This document shows positions 18,501-27,181 of a stretch of DNA of 64,000 nucleotides, one piece after another. The DNA comes from Candidatus Methanomethylophilaceae archaeon (lineage in GTDB: Archaea; Thermoplasmatota; Thermoplasmata; Methanomassiliicoccales; Methanomethylophilaceae): positions 1-64,000 of the forward strand of contig JAFXUX010000037.1 of NCBI GenBank assembly GCA_017524805.1. The letters run 5' to 3'. Position 1 is the stretch's first letter; every line of letters starts with the position of its first letter. The notes under the pieces were generated by a model that was not told where the DNA came from, did not search any database, and saw nothing but the letters and a program-made list of their open reading frames with translations. The position numbers and the translations under genes are program-made.

Positions 18501-18701
18501 ATCTGTGGGTTTGACAGTTGCGTTGAGCGTGATGTTGGTTCCCACGACCAACGAGGCCTCGGTTCTGTCAAGGCTCACGCTCTGGACCTTGACTGTATCG
18601 TCGCCGCCATTCCCATTGTTTGTGAGAATGAAAGCTGCGGCAGCGATAGCGATTATCGCCACGATTATTGCCGCGACGATTGCTATATTCTTACTGCTCA
18701 T
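15501..18701 (-). CDS. giant BIG2-dockerin substrate-binding protein of FecCD-type importer
   Basis: 1066 residues. An N-terminal membrane anchor (5-27) is followed by three bacterial Ig-like BIG2 domains (about 36-118, 122-204, 207-290). A dockerin-like pair follows near 307-365, with NANNDDRIDSKD and DANYDGVIDSKD. The rest (~380-1066) looks like one or two periplasmic-binding-type modules, with segments such as GVDLIIGSPYKGTVTEVANTY and a WWGTNTT-containing C-terminal region. Position first in an operon with a FecCD permease and ATPase supports a ligand-capture role outside the cell. The Ig-like stalk plus dockerin on an ABC binding protein is very unusual. Ligand unknown; corrinoid or iron chelate are candidates for this transporter family. 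Confidence 0.8.
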   Translation of the reverse strand: MSSKNIAIVAAIIVAIIAIAAAAFILTNNGNGGDDTVKVQSVSLDRTEASLVVGTNITLNATVKPTDAKDKSVAWSTSNASVATVSSGKVTAVSPGAAVITVTTNDGGYKATCTVTVTQNAVKVTGVTLDKTQASLSQGESVTLAATVVPSNATDKGVKWATSNTSVATVSNGKVTAVSPGTAIITVTTDDGGFTSQCEVTVTSNVVKVTGVSLDKEQATVFQGESVTLAATVSPSNAANKSVVWTSSNTSVATVSSGKVTGVSPGTALILATTEDSGFMAACNVTVKSPTDDKVLNEGYVFEVDTVARVYGNANNDDRIDSKDVEFIQNIIDKKITFNKSINPYADANYDGVIDSKDIAQVNMIISKSRGTVWYENYYKEVQSIDFPVTGKKIGVTYWQQAQLIDLVGHWDDVVAANASVTQARSNQYDLSNITYSYGTTGSSKLTEEFCEGYAQAGVDLIIGSPYKGTVTEVANTYLPNVPVITLGIGGASCVSSALTLGILMDAEERAQKYEEYVLGIIDTVKEGLSTVKNSEKPKMLVTRMYEDNDGYISRYGGILVNCANTDGSYQLLSMFADLYTDNSETSTTPNRTQEWILSQDFDLIFDMEVYTGFQTSSIPGEQFYTQGEYNKRFENSVEYFKGTKAYNNGGVLSSSYIFDGYSGFASLMMSAHMIYPELFTLRQGQDSLQYWYDNFTVTDVDVRTQGGYYYTGDKYTTKFAAHDSSLKGYYRWDPAVVTVDGNYSNCTPAFMDIAQEVFETVYGKLPDCSGITRESIPAEYLYPYNPYVTKNGDGTLTVKTFDNTSVGTSEAYADKVIRFTPTKVLCYTDAYVDTIYMILCDYYGETAHSGNTPNAYAALWNLIDAMPSSVKSGVISKYGLDVPDSVKVIGTGKEDLLGYCGSFPSSEKLIVLMSEYNIRSTNTSSWWGTNTTIESNASNIQFIYLLSNSPAMVLSTIEMLGKVIGYESTDSMMDGILAKIYMMQKTIDDSYRPKTFFVEMANGNSVGSNTLMGGIFASVLKMDNVFDGSLMGSKMSDEDVIKAQPDVIGFYKADTRSMDEKMRAA

Positions 18702-18875
18702 TAAATCACTTGGATAATGAATCCAGTAAAGAATCAGGTTTATCGTATAAAATTGGAGCAGAGACTGGAATTACGCTTGTATATGTTATTTACTCCAACT
18801 ACACCAGATTCAGCTAACGATGACAGACAACGGAATATGAATTGTTTATCAACTGGATAATGCATCCATACAACG

Positions 18876-19994
18876 ATGTCGTCCAGAGGGATGGAAGGTA
18901 TCGAACAATCTGTGGACAGATGGATATCCCGGCGCGAAACCGACGGATCCGACCGCCACATGGCCGAGTACAACCGCTATATCGGAAAGAAACTGCTGTT
19001 CATAGCGATATGCATAGCGGCGGCGATATTGGCCGCCGGATACGATCTTACGATAGGCCCCTACGACATCAGCATCTGGGAGACTTACAAAGTCATCATC
19101 GACCATATCCTCGGCAATCCCGTGGAGTACAGCGACGACCTGGTGATCTGGACCATGAGGCTTCCTCGCATCGTCACCGGAGTTATCGCCGGATTCGGGT
19201 TGGCCATCGCAGGAGTAGTGATGCAGACCATCCTGCGCAACCCATTGGCCGATCCGTATACCACCGGAGTCTCCTCAGGCGCATCCTTCGGGGCCTCTCT
19301 GGCCATAGGGTTCGGACTGTCGGTGGCCGGCGGAGGGAGCCTCGGAATAGTGGCCAACGCATTCGCCTTCTCGCTCATACCGATGGCCGTCATTATCTTC
19401 GTCTCTAAGATGCGCGGAGCGTCCCCTGCCACCATGGTGATGGCTGGGATCGCGGTCATGTACATTTTCAACGCCATGACGACGATGATCAAACTGTGGG
19501 TGGACGCCGACACCCTGGCCAACATTTTCGCGTGGAGCGTCGGAACTCTGGATGTGAAAGGCTGGAGCCACATAGCCACGATGTTCGCGTTCACATTCGT
19601 CTCGGGAATCCTGCTTATGATTATGTCCCGCCGCCTGAACGTTCTGTCCACAGGTGACGAATCCGCCCGCTCGATAGGGATAAACGCCAACCGCCTGAGG
19701 CTGATATCTCTGTTCGTGGTGTCGATGCTCACTGCGGGAATCGTGAGTTTCACCGGCCTCATAGGATTCGTCGGGCTCGTCTGCCCGCACATAGCAAGGA
19801 TGGTCGTCGGATCGGACGTGAAATACCTCCTCCCCGCTTCGGGATTCTTCGGCTCCGCGCTTCTCATCGTCGCAGACATAGTCGGCAGGAGCGTCTTCGA
19901 AGGGAGCGCGCTGCAGGTCGGAGTTGTGACCGCATTCATCGGCGGTCCGATGTTCCTGTGGCTCATCATCAGGCAGAAGAAGGAGACGTGGTGA
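18876..19994 (+). CDS. FecCD/BtuC-type ABC transporter permease (set 2)
   Basis: 372 residues. About 45 polar N-terminal residues precede the first membrane helix, then a FecCD-type profile of about ten helices with IWTMRLPRIVTGVIAGFGLAI, ILRNPLADPYTTGVSSGASFGA and FTGLIGFVGLVCPHIARMVVG. It is divergent from the binding-protein gene, from which it is separated by about 175 bases, and forms an operon with an ATPase one base downstream. With set 1 it makes a locus with two import cores around one large binding protein. A start at the internal ATG 18960 would remove 28 residues and is possible. Confidence 0.9.
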   Translation: MSSRGMEGIEQSVDRWISRRETDGSDRHMAEYNRYIGKKLLFIAICIAAAILAAGYDLTIGPYDISIWETYKVIIDHILGNPVEYSDDLVIWTMRLPRIVTGVIAGFGLAIAGVVMQTILRNPLADPYTTGVSSGASFGASLAIGFGLSVAGGGSLGIVANAFAFSLIPMAVIIFVSKMRGASPATMVMAGIAVMYIFNAMTTMIKLWVDADTLANIFAWSVGTLDVKGWSHIATMFAFTFVSGILLMIMSRRLNVLSTGDESARSIGINANRLRLISLFVVSMLTAGIVSFTGLIGFVGLVCPHIARMVVGSDVKYLLPASGFFGSALLIVADIVGRSVFEGSALQVGVVTAFIGGPMFLWLIIRQKKETW

Positions 19995-19995
19995 A

Positions 19996-20769
19996 ATGTC
20001 TGAACCTCTGATAGAAGTCGAAGGGCTGACGTTCGGGTACGGCGAGCGCACGATACTCCATGACATCTCCTTCAGAATTGATAATCCCGGATTCTATTGC
20101 ATAATAGGCCCCAACGGCGTCGGGAAATCGACACTCATCAAATGCATAACCGGCCACATAAAGCCCGATTCCGGGTCCGTGAGGATATCCGGGAAAGACG
20201 TCCGCGGATACAAGCTGGACGAGCTCGCGAAGATCGTAGGGTACGTCCCGGTCATGAACGCGGATTTCAATGTGATGACCGTCCTGGACACCGTTCTGAT
20301 AGGCAGATACGCCCATCAGAAATGGAGGACCACGTCCGAAGATCTGGCCGTGGCGCATGGGGCGCTGGAATGCATGGAGATAGGGGACCTGGCAATGAGA
20401 TATTTCAGCGAGCTCTCCGCCGGGCAGAGGCAGAAAGTTTCGTTGGCCAGAGGTTTGGTGCAGGAACCGACGATATTGATACTGGATGAGCCCACCTCCA
20501 ATCTTGACGTCCGCCATCAGATGTATGTGTCGGCTTTCCTCAGGATGCTGTCCAAGAAAACCGGGATGACGGTGCTCATGATAAGCCACGACCTGAATCT
20601 GGCAGCCAAATTCTCTGACGAAGTCCTGGTCATGGAACCTCCAGGGAAATTATATGGCATGGGCAGCCCCTCAGAAATCGTAACCGCTGAAATGATCGAG
20701 AGAGTCTACGACGTGCCGTGCGAAATCATCGACGACCACGGATCGCCGCATGTCATCCTTCAACTATGA
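19996..20769 (+). CDS. FecE/BtuD-type ABC transporter ATP-binding protein (set 2)
   Basis: 257 residues, the standard size. Motifs: Walker A CIIGPNGVGKST (near 35-46), Q-loop YVPVMN, signature ELSAGQRQK, Walker B ILILDEPTSNLD and switch LMISHD. It starts one base after the permease stop. Compared with set 1 it is shorter and ends at the normal family position. It may work with the adjacent permease and share the large binding protein encoded divergently. Confidence 0.92.
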   Translation: MSEPLIEVEGLTFGYGERTILHDISFRIDNPGFYCIIGPNGVGKSTLIKCITGHIKPDSGSVRISGKDVRGYKLDELAKIVGYVPVMNADFNVMTVLDTVLIGRYAHQKWRTTSEDLAVAHGALECMEIGDLAMRYFSELSAGQRQKVSLARGLVQEPTILILDEPTSNLDVRHQMYVSAFLRMLSKKTGMTVLMISHDLNLAAKFSDEVLVMEPPGKLYGMGSPSEIVTAEMIERVYDVPCEIIDDHGSPHVILQL

Positions 20770-21214
20770 GGCTTCCAACATAGAACCTCTTGATCGGCCA
20801 TACGACCAATAAGAGGCATACGAAACGCCGACGAAAATGCATCATCTCATTCGATGCAACTATTCCAGAATCAGGCATAGTAATCTCTACAGGATGGCCC
20901 ACGGGTTCGCTTCTTGATTTATAGTGCAATTATTGCACCAATGCTTCTGTATTTTGCGCCATAAATTGCACAGATCATAGAAACGTTGCACCATAAATGC
21001 AAGAAAGAAAAGCTTAACTTTGAATCAAAATCATTTGTAATGAATGCCTGGGGAATTCTGGAGTGCGTATTTCCCCCTTTGCGAACACGCTCGAACACGC
21101 TATAGCATCGGAAATCTGCGAAAAAAAAAGGCTTTTTAGAAGCGGCAGATAAGAAATAGGTCAAGCTATTTCGCCGACAACTGTTAAGACTGATTATCCT
21201 GTTGCGGTGTTCGG
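20770..21214. other. intergenic region upstream of top6B
   Basis: No convincing gene; an open frame on the minus strand (20919-21233) has no family features and overlaps top6B. The stretch has a perfect 15-base palindrome at 20924-20938 and further TTGCAC copies, then AT-rich sequence before the topoisomerase operon. Confidence 0.45.
20924..20992. promoter_or_regulatory. TTGCAC operator-like cluster
   Basis: GTGCAAT-T-ATTGCAC at 20924-20938 is a perfect inverted repeat. ATTGCAC recurs at 20965-20971 and GTTGCACC at 20985-20992, and CCATAAAT follows or precedes these units. A repeated symmetric site of this kind suggests a regulator-binding region, either for the ABC operon end or for top6B. 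Confidence 0.4.
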
Positions 21215-23248
21215 ATGCCTTCTGACGAATCAATCGAAAAACCGGCCGCGCCGAAGAGGAAGAAGACCCCTACGGCGGAGCAGATGGCCGCCAAGCAGCA
21301 AGAGATCTCCGTCACGGAGTTCTTCGAGAAGAACAAGCAGATCCTCGGGTTCGATTCCCGCTCCAAATCGCTTCTCATGGGGATCAAAGAGGCCGTGGAC
21401 AACTCCCTCGATGCCTGCGAGGAAGCCAATATCCTTCCGGACATAGAGGTCTGCATAGACAAGTTCGGCGACGAGGATTACCACATTTCCGTCGAGGATA
21501 ACGGCCCCGGAATCGTGCACAGGATGATACCGAACGTCTTCGGCCGCCTTCTGTACGGATCCAGATTCCACGCCCTGAGGCAATCCAGAGGGCAGCAGGG
21601 AATCGGGATATCCGCGACCGTCATGTACGGAAACATCACGACTGGGAAGCCCGCCCATGTCCAATCCAAGATCGAGGGCGAGGACGAGGTCGCCTCCGGG
21701 ATGGACATCGTCATAGACACGAAGACCAACCGCCCCATCGTCTCCAACGACAAGCCGTTCGACTGGAAAGGCAAGGAGCATGGTACCAAAATCGAATACA
21801 CGATCAAAGGGCGCTACATAACCGGGAAGCAGTCCGTGTTCGAATACCTGAAGGACACCGCGATAGTCAACCCGCACGCGGAGATCGTGTTCCGCGACCC
21901 GGACGGGAAGAAGTACACGTTCGAGAGGGCCACGGACATCATGCCTCCCCGTCCCAAAGAGATCAAGCCCCACCCCGAAGGGATGGAGATCGGAGACCTC
22001 CTGAAATATTCCTCGGCATCCGCCCAGAAGACCGTATCCGCCTTCCTGAAGAACGATTTCTCCAGGATAACTGACAGGATCGCCAAAGAGATCGTCCAGA
22101 AATCCGGGGTCGACGGTGACAAGAAACCCTCCGCCATAACCCGCGAGGACGCCATCGCCATACTGGCCGCCATCGCCGACGTGAAGATAATGGCGCCTCC
22201 TACGGATTGCCTGTCGCCTATCGGAGACACCCTGATCAAGAAAGGTCTGATGCACGTCTTGGACGGCCTCCGGCCAGAGTATTATGCCACCCCCGTGACC
22301 CGCTCCCCCAAAGCCGTGAACGGCAACCCGTTCGTCGTGGAGGCCGGGATAGTCTACGGCGGCGACATCCCATCGGACAGCCAGGTCCAGATCCTCAGGT
22401 TCGCCAACAGGGTCCCGCTCCTGTACCAGCAGGGCGCGTGCGCCATAACTAAAGCCATCTCCGAGATGGATTGGAGGAGATATGGGCTGGAGCAGAGGGG
22501 AGGGAAAGGCATACCGTTCGGGCCGGCCATCATCCTTGTCCATGTGGCATCCACGAAGGTCCCGTTCACCTCCGAAGGCAAGGAAGCCGTCGCCAGTTTC
22601 CCCGAGCTGCAGAGCGAGATCGGCCTCGCCCTGAGGCTGTGCGCCAGGAATCTCAAGAGCCATCTGAACAAGATGGAGCGCAAGAAGAAGACCCACGCCA
22701 AATTCGAGATCGTCCAGGAGATCCTTCCGGACATGGCGAAGAAGGCCGCCGACCACCTCGGGAAGCCCGTGCCCAACTTGGACAGGACCATCACCCGCAT
22801 CATGAACGTCGTTTGGGTGGAGCCGTCGATGAAGAAGGAATCCAAGAAGCGCTCCATTACCTACACAGTTTACAATTACACCAGCACGGTCCGCACCTTC
22901 AGGCTCCACGCTCAGCTCCCGAAGGAATCGCTGAAAGACCTTTCGATCTATACATCGCCTTATTTCCTGGACATTAACGATGAAGGCAAGGCCAACTGGG
23001 AGATACGCGACATCCAGCCGTCCGCGCACGTGGAAGTTTCGTTCGACCTGGTCGGAGACATGGCGGACACGTTCGACCCCGATGACATCTACTTCTCCGG
23101 CCTCAACCCGGTGATGGTCATGGGCGCGGAGATGCTCCCCGGGGACTGGGGAATCAAAGGCATGGAGATTATCGAATCGGCGGACGATTACGTCGTGGAC
23201 GACGAAGAGGAGAAGGAAGAGGAGGAAGAAGACCTTGACGACGAATGA
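21215..23248 (+). CDS. top6B: type II DNA topoisomerase VI subunit B
   Basis: 677 residues. The N-terminal GHKL ATPase has KEAVDNSLDA (residues 58-67), EDNGPGI (94-100) and SRGQQGIGIS (124-133), followed by the helix-2-turn-helix and transducer domains of Top6B. The last ~25 residues are a Glu/Asp-rich tail. With Top6A it forms the archaeal A2B2 topoisomerase that passes DNA duplexes to relax supercoils and decatenate chromosomes. The 3' end overlaps top6A by 14 bases, so translation is coupled. Confidence 0.95.
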   Translation: MPSDESIEKPAAPKRKKTPTAEQMAAKQQEISVTEFFEKNKQILGFDSRSKSLLMGIKEAVDNSLDACEEANILPDIEVCIDKFGDEDYHISVEDNGPGIVHRMIPNVFGRLLYGSRFHALRQSRGQQGIGISATVMYGNITTGKPAHVQSKIEGEDEVASGMDIVIDTKTNRPIVSNDKPFDWKGKEHGTKIEYTIKGRYITGKQSVFEYLKDTAIVNPHAEIVFRDPDGKKYTFERATDIMPPRPKEIKPHPEGMEIGDLLKYSSASAQKTVSAFLKNDFSRITDRIAKEIVQKSGVDGDKKPSAITREDAIAILAAIADVKIMAPPTDCLSPIGDTLIKKGLMHVLDGLRPEYYATPVTRSPKAVNGNPFVVEAGIVYGGDIPSDSQVQILRFANRVPLLYQQGACAITKAISEMDWRRYGLEQRGGKGIPFGPAIILVHVASTKVPFTSEGKEAVASFPELQSEIGLALRLCARNLKSHLNKMERKKKTHAKFEIVQEILPDMAKKAADHLGKPVPNLDRTITRIMNVVWVEPSMKKESKKRSITYTVYNYTSTVRTFRLHAQLPKESLKDLSIYTSPYFLDINDEGKANWEIRDIQPSAHVEVSFDLVGDMADTFDPDDIYFSGLNPVMVMGAEMLPGDWGIKGMEIIESADDYVVDDEEEKEEEEEDLDDE

Positions 23249-24329
23249 AAGGCAGCAGAAAGCGCTGGAAAGCCTCACCGACGTGGTCGAGGGCATCTAC
23301 GACCAGCTTGACGGCGGGGAGATACCCTCTATGGAGCTTCCCCTCAGATCGAAGAAGAACATAGAATTCGACACCCAGCACAACGTCTGGACCTACGGGG
23401 ACATAAAGACGTCGCGCACCGCGAAGACCGTGAACGGCGCCGTGATGATGCTGAGGACTGTGTACACCTCGGACTTCATCAACGACATGATCCGCGACAG
23501 CAAATCCTCCACCTTAAGGGAGATGTACTACATCTCTGAGGGATGGAACAACGCAAAATTCCACAGCCAGGACGAGAGCAACCTTCTTGCCGAAGATCTG
23601 GAAACTATCACCGGATGCATGAGGGAGGATTTCAAGCTCCGCCCGGAGGAATCCGGCGCCCACGTCTACGGGGACCTCAACTTCACCACCATGACCAAGA
23701 AAGGCATGAAGACGATGAACTGCATCGACGACGTCTCCGAGGCCGGATTCGCCGTCCCGTACAAAGTCGAGGAAGATACGTTCCAGATCGATCCCGGGAA
23801 CACGAAGTTCATCATGGCGATAGAGACAGGAGGTATGTACGCCAGGCTGATCGAGAACGGGTTCCCGGAGAAGTATGGGTGCACTCTCGTCCACCTGTCC
23901 GGACAGCCCGCCAGATCCACCAGAAGGCTGATAAAGAGGCTGAACGAGGAATACAACCTTCCTGTGACCGTGTTCACCGACGGCGACCCGTGGTCGTTCA
24001 GGATCTTCGCCTCGGTGGCTTATGGGGCCATCAAGACTGCGCACATATCCGAGTACCTCGCCACGCCCACTGCCCAGTTCATAGGCGTCACCGCTTCGGA
24101 CATCCTGAACTACGACCTCCCCACGGACAAGCTCAACGACAAGGATATCGGGGCGCTCAACGCCGAGCTCAGCGACCCTAGGTTCGCGGACGAATTCTGG
24201 GTCACGGAGATCCAGGCGATGCTGGAGATGAAAAAGAAATCTGAGCAGCAGGCGCTGGCCAAATACGGCCTGGACTACGTCACGGACACGTACCTTCCTG
24301 AGAAGCTCACCGACATGGGCATCCTGTGA
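23235..24329 (+). CDS. top6A: type II DNA topoisomerase VI subunit A
   Basis: 364 residues, the Spo11-related cleavage subunit. The catalytic tyrosine is in STLREMYYISEG (Tyr98/99). The Toprim domain shows IMAIETGG with the metal-binding Glu and FTDGDPW with the DxD pair. The start is a TTG inside the end of top6B, preceded by the purine-rich GGAGGAAGAAG; the next ATG would delete about 30 conserved N-terminal residues, so the TTG is favoured. It makes the transient double-strand break for TopoVI. Confidence 0.95.
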   Translation: MTTNERQQKALESLTDVVEGIYDQLDGGEIPSMELPLRSKKNIEFDTQHNVWTYGDIKTSRTAKTVNGAVMMLRTVYTSDFINDMIRDSKSSTLREMYYISEGWNNAKFHSQDESNLLAEDLETITGCMREDFKLRPEESGAHVYGDLNFTTMTKKGMKTMNCIDDVSEAGFAVPYKVEEDTFQIDPGNTKFIMAIETGGMYARLIENGFPEKYGCTLVHLSGQPARSTRRLIKRLNEEYNLPVTVFTDGDPWSFRIFASVAYGAIKTAHISEYLATPTAQFIGVTASDILNYDLPTDKLNDKDIGALNAELSDPRFADEFWVTEIQAMLEMKKKSEQQALAKYGLDYVTDTYLPEKLTDMGIL

Positions 24330-24385
24330 TCCAAAAGGCCGGTGTCTACGCGAATGCCGTATGGCACTGAGGAAAACGTTTTGCG

Positions 24386-24430
24386 CCCCGCATATCCGCA
24401 GAGGGATGCGGGGGGACCTTTCCTTTTTAT
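24386..24430. terminator. hairpin with T-rich tail between top6A and K+ channel
   Basis: CCCCGCAT pairs with ATGCGGGG (24386-24413), and CCTTTCCTTTTTAT follows. It lies between convergent genes and probably ends the topoisomerase transcript. Confidence 0.55.
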
Positions 24431-24446
24431 AAGGCTCCGTGCGGGC

Positions 24447-24893
24447 TCACTTGATCCTGAACTTCTTGGCCCTCTCGGATAGGCTGACTAGCTCCTCATG
24501 GGACAGTTCCGGCAGACGCTCGAGCTCGTCAAGGAATTCTGTGGCGCTCTCATGGGCCCTCAGCTTCATGATCTCGACATAGAATCCAGCGATGACACCT
24601 GTGAAGATGGCCACGACCGCTATGGAGTATATCGAAAGAATGACGGTGAGGACCCTGCCCAGATTGGAATCCACCAGCAGGTCGCCGTACCCTATAGTCG
24701 TCGCCGTCTCGAAGGTGAACCAGAGCGCATCGGAGAGGTCTTTGATGTCCGGGTCGCAGAGCCAGATGATCAGGGAGAACACCACGTAGACGATCAGATA
24801 CGTCAGCAGAATGAGATGGAAATTGATCGACAGAAGGCTCTTCAGGAGCATCCGTCCCTGTTTTACCGTCGTGCTGAGCAGCCTCAGGGCCAT
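24447..24893 (-). CDS. two-helix potassium channel (Ion_trans_2)
   Basis: 148 residues. TM1 is at about 25-45, a pore loop with the selectivity filter TTIGYGD at about 65-71, and TM2 at about 80-105, then a ~40-residue acidic cytoplasmic tail. The topology is that of minimal KcsA-like channels, which assemble as tetramers. No RCK ligand-binding domain is present, so gating may be by voltage, pH or the short tail. It is a single-gene unit convergent with top6A. Confidence 0.9.
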   Translation of the reverse strand: MALRLLSTTVKQGRMLLKSLLSINFHLILLTYLIVYVVFSLIIWLCDPDIKDLSDALWFTFETATTIGYGDLLVDSNLGRVLTVILSIYSIAVVAIFTGVIAGFYVEIMKLRAHESATEFLDELERLPELSHEELVSLSERAKKFRIK

Positions 24894-24989
24894 GCTATAG
24901 CATCATCGTATCGGCTGATAATCATGGCGGTGCCCTCCAGAACCTGAGCGGGGGCGAAATAAGCCATTTTCGTTCACCCGTCAATTCAT

Positions 24990-24997
24990 TTTATATA
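24990..24997 (+). promoter_or_regulatory. TATA box of UvrD-like helicase
   Basis: TTTATATA is centred about 31 bases before the ATG at 25025. The inferred transcription start is within about 5-10 bases of the ATG, which suggests a leaderless message. Confidence 0.5.
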
Positions 24998-25024
24998 CGG
25001 ATTGGATTTGAAAGAACCGTTAGC

Positions 25025-27070
25025 ATGTCTGCCGCCAAAAAGCCCGACACAGAGGCCGACAACGATGCCATATTCGTCAGAGGCCATACCCTCGACAGGC
25101 AGCAGACCGCAGTCGTCAGAGACGAATCGTTCACCCAGCTTGTCGTCGCCGGAGCCGGCACAGGCAAGACCACCACCCTCATCGGGAAAGTGAAGTATCT
25201 GGTGGAGCACGACCGCGTGGAGCCCGGACGGATCCTTATGATCTCGCTGACCAACAACTCCGTCGCCGACCTCAGGAAAGCGGTCGAGAAAGAGTTCGGC
25301 CCGGGATTCGGGGCGGATATCATGACGATCCACGCCTTAGGCAACCGCATCCTCCGCAAGAAGCCCTGCGTCGGAACACAGAAAGCGAAGCTTATCGGCG
25401 GCATATGCGACGAGCTGGTCCAGACGGACAGGAAAAGCGCCGAAGCGATGATGTCTTACATCGACGGGCTCCGCAAGACATCTTACTCCTATCTGTCGTA
25501 CAACGGCAAGAGCATCGGCAACAAAGGGCTCAGAGCCGTGGCCGATGCCCTGTTCAAATGCGGCATCGACTGCGATTACACCCGGCCGGTCTAGTCCGAG
25601 ACCGACAGCAAACCCGGCTTCATAACGGTGAAGCTTAAGAATTCGTCGTTCAAGGTTTACTCCGATTCCTCTGGCGTATCGGAAGCCGGAAGAGATCCGG
25701 AAGAGGCATGGGCAATCTTAAAGGCGAAGAAAGTGCCGATGAAAGCGCTGAACGTCAACGATCTGGCTTCTAACGTCATGCAGGCATGGGGGCTCAAAGT
25801 ACCGGAATCCTTGGGAAACCTGATATCCAGATGCAAATGCGCTGGCAAGAGCATCCGCGACCTGCTCAGGGCCAACGGAAGGAACCCCACATCCGTCCGC
25901 GGCGGCGCGGAGATCAAGATCAATCTTCTGGACAGGGTTTGGGACATGTATTCCATGGCCTGCGCGCAAGGAGATCTGGCAGACTACGAGGACATGGTCA
26001 TACAATCGACGGACATCGTCCGCAGGGGAGGGTTCGCCGGCAAGCGCTACGAAGCCGTCCTGATCGACGAATACCAGGACGTGTCGAAGATCCTGGTGGA
26101 TCTGGTGAAGGCCCTGAGAGGCGCAATGCGCTTCAGGCTGTTCTGCGTCGGTGACGACTGGCAAAGCATATACTCCTTCAGCGGAGGGGACGTGTGGCAG
26201 ATGTTCGACTTCCGCCTGATATGGGCGGGATGGGGGAGCATGAAGATCTCAAAGATCGAGAAGACATACAGGTCCCCCAAGCAGATGGTGGAGATGACGA
26301 ACCGCTTCGTGTCGAAGAATCCGGCGCAGATCAGGAAGGTCATAAAAGGGCTCCCGGCGACCAGGATCCCCCCGGTGCAGCTTCTGCCGGTGTCCGCGGA
26401 CAAAGACATAGCGAAGATGATTGCCAACCGCTTGGAATATGTGGATCCCGAGGACTCGGTCTTCATCATAGGCCGCACGCGCAAGGACCTCTTCGCGCTG
26501 GGATTCGGCAACGGGCCGTTCCTCTTCGATCCTGCGAACCCGGATTCCGGGTCGGTGAAAGTGGTTTACAGGGAATACGACGAGACCACGAAAGAATGGA
26601 AGCCCATCAGGGATCTGACATACCTCACCGCGCATTCTTCTAAAGGGCTCGAAGCGGACGTGGTTTTCCTGCTGGCCGACAGGGAGCGCGGAGGCTTCCC
26701 CAACGACGTCGAGGACGACTTCGGCATCCTGTTCGCCGGAAGAGAAGAGGGGATAGAATACGCCGAGGAACGCAGGGTGTTCTACGTGGCGATGACCAGA
26801 GCCAGAAAAAAGCTGTTCATGGTCAACAGAATGGCTCCCGGAGACAGCGCCCTCTCGTCGGATTCGCCGTTCATGAGCGAGATCATCTCGGACAACCTGG
26901 GAATGCTGGAGAAATCGACGCCCTGCTGCCCGCAATGCGCCGGGCCGATGATGATCCGCGACTCCCCGAAGACGGCGTTCTACGGCTGCCTCAATTATCC
27001 GGCATGCAAAGGCACCCTGCCGTTCAAAGGGCTGCGATGGATTGGCCTGGGTCTCAGAAGCGAAGGATGA
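25025..27070 (+). CDS. UvrD/Rep-family helicase with in-frame UAG (candidate pyrrolysine)
   Basis: The frame opens at ATG 25025 and meets TAG at 25592-25594. The same frame then continues without any other stop to TGA at 27070, giving 681 residues if UAG is decoded. Both parts belong to one superfamily 1 helicase: Walker A VVAGAGTGKTT (residues 40-50) lies before the TAG, while Walker B VLIDEYQD (about 345-352), the VGDDWQSIYSFSG block, the TAHSSKGLEADVVFL block and EERRVFYVAMTRAR lie after it. The C-terminus has a four-cysteine topoisomerase-type zinc ribbon (CCPQC...CLNYPAC). The UAG is codon 190, in the segment between motif Ia and the rest of the core. Neither fragment alone would be a working helicase. 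A pseudogene or sequence error remains possible. Confidence 0.82.
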
Positions 27071-27107
27071 TGGCCAAGACCTTGTCCGCCTCCGACTGAT
27101 AATTGGT

Positions 27108-27128
27108 TTTATAATAAAGTATAAATAT
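27108..27128 (+). promoter_or_regulatory. TATA region of htpG
   Basis: TTTATAATAAAGTATAAATA offers two overlapping TATA-like sites 55-75 bases before the htpG ATG. Between them and the gene lies TAGTACTTCGCACTA, a short interrupted palindrome (27138-27152) that could be a heat-shock operator. Confidence 0.45.
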
Positions 27129-27181
27129 AACATCTGTTAGTACTTCGCACTATTATCCGCAGAGCGGAAGAAGGCTTGGAT

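Noticed and set aside
17433-18704. 423-residue plus-strand open frame opposite the binding-protein gene
   Set aside because: Antisense of the BIG2 repeats; its Gly/Asp/Val periodicity mirrors the repeats on the other strand.
21230-23296. 688-residue minus-strand open frame opposite top6B
   Set aside because: Complete antisense shadow of a conserved topoisomerase subunit, no recognisable domain.
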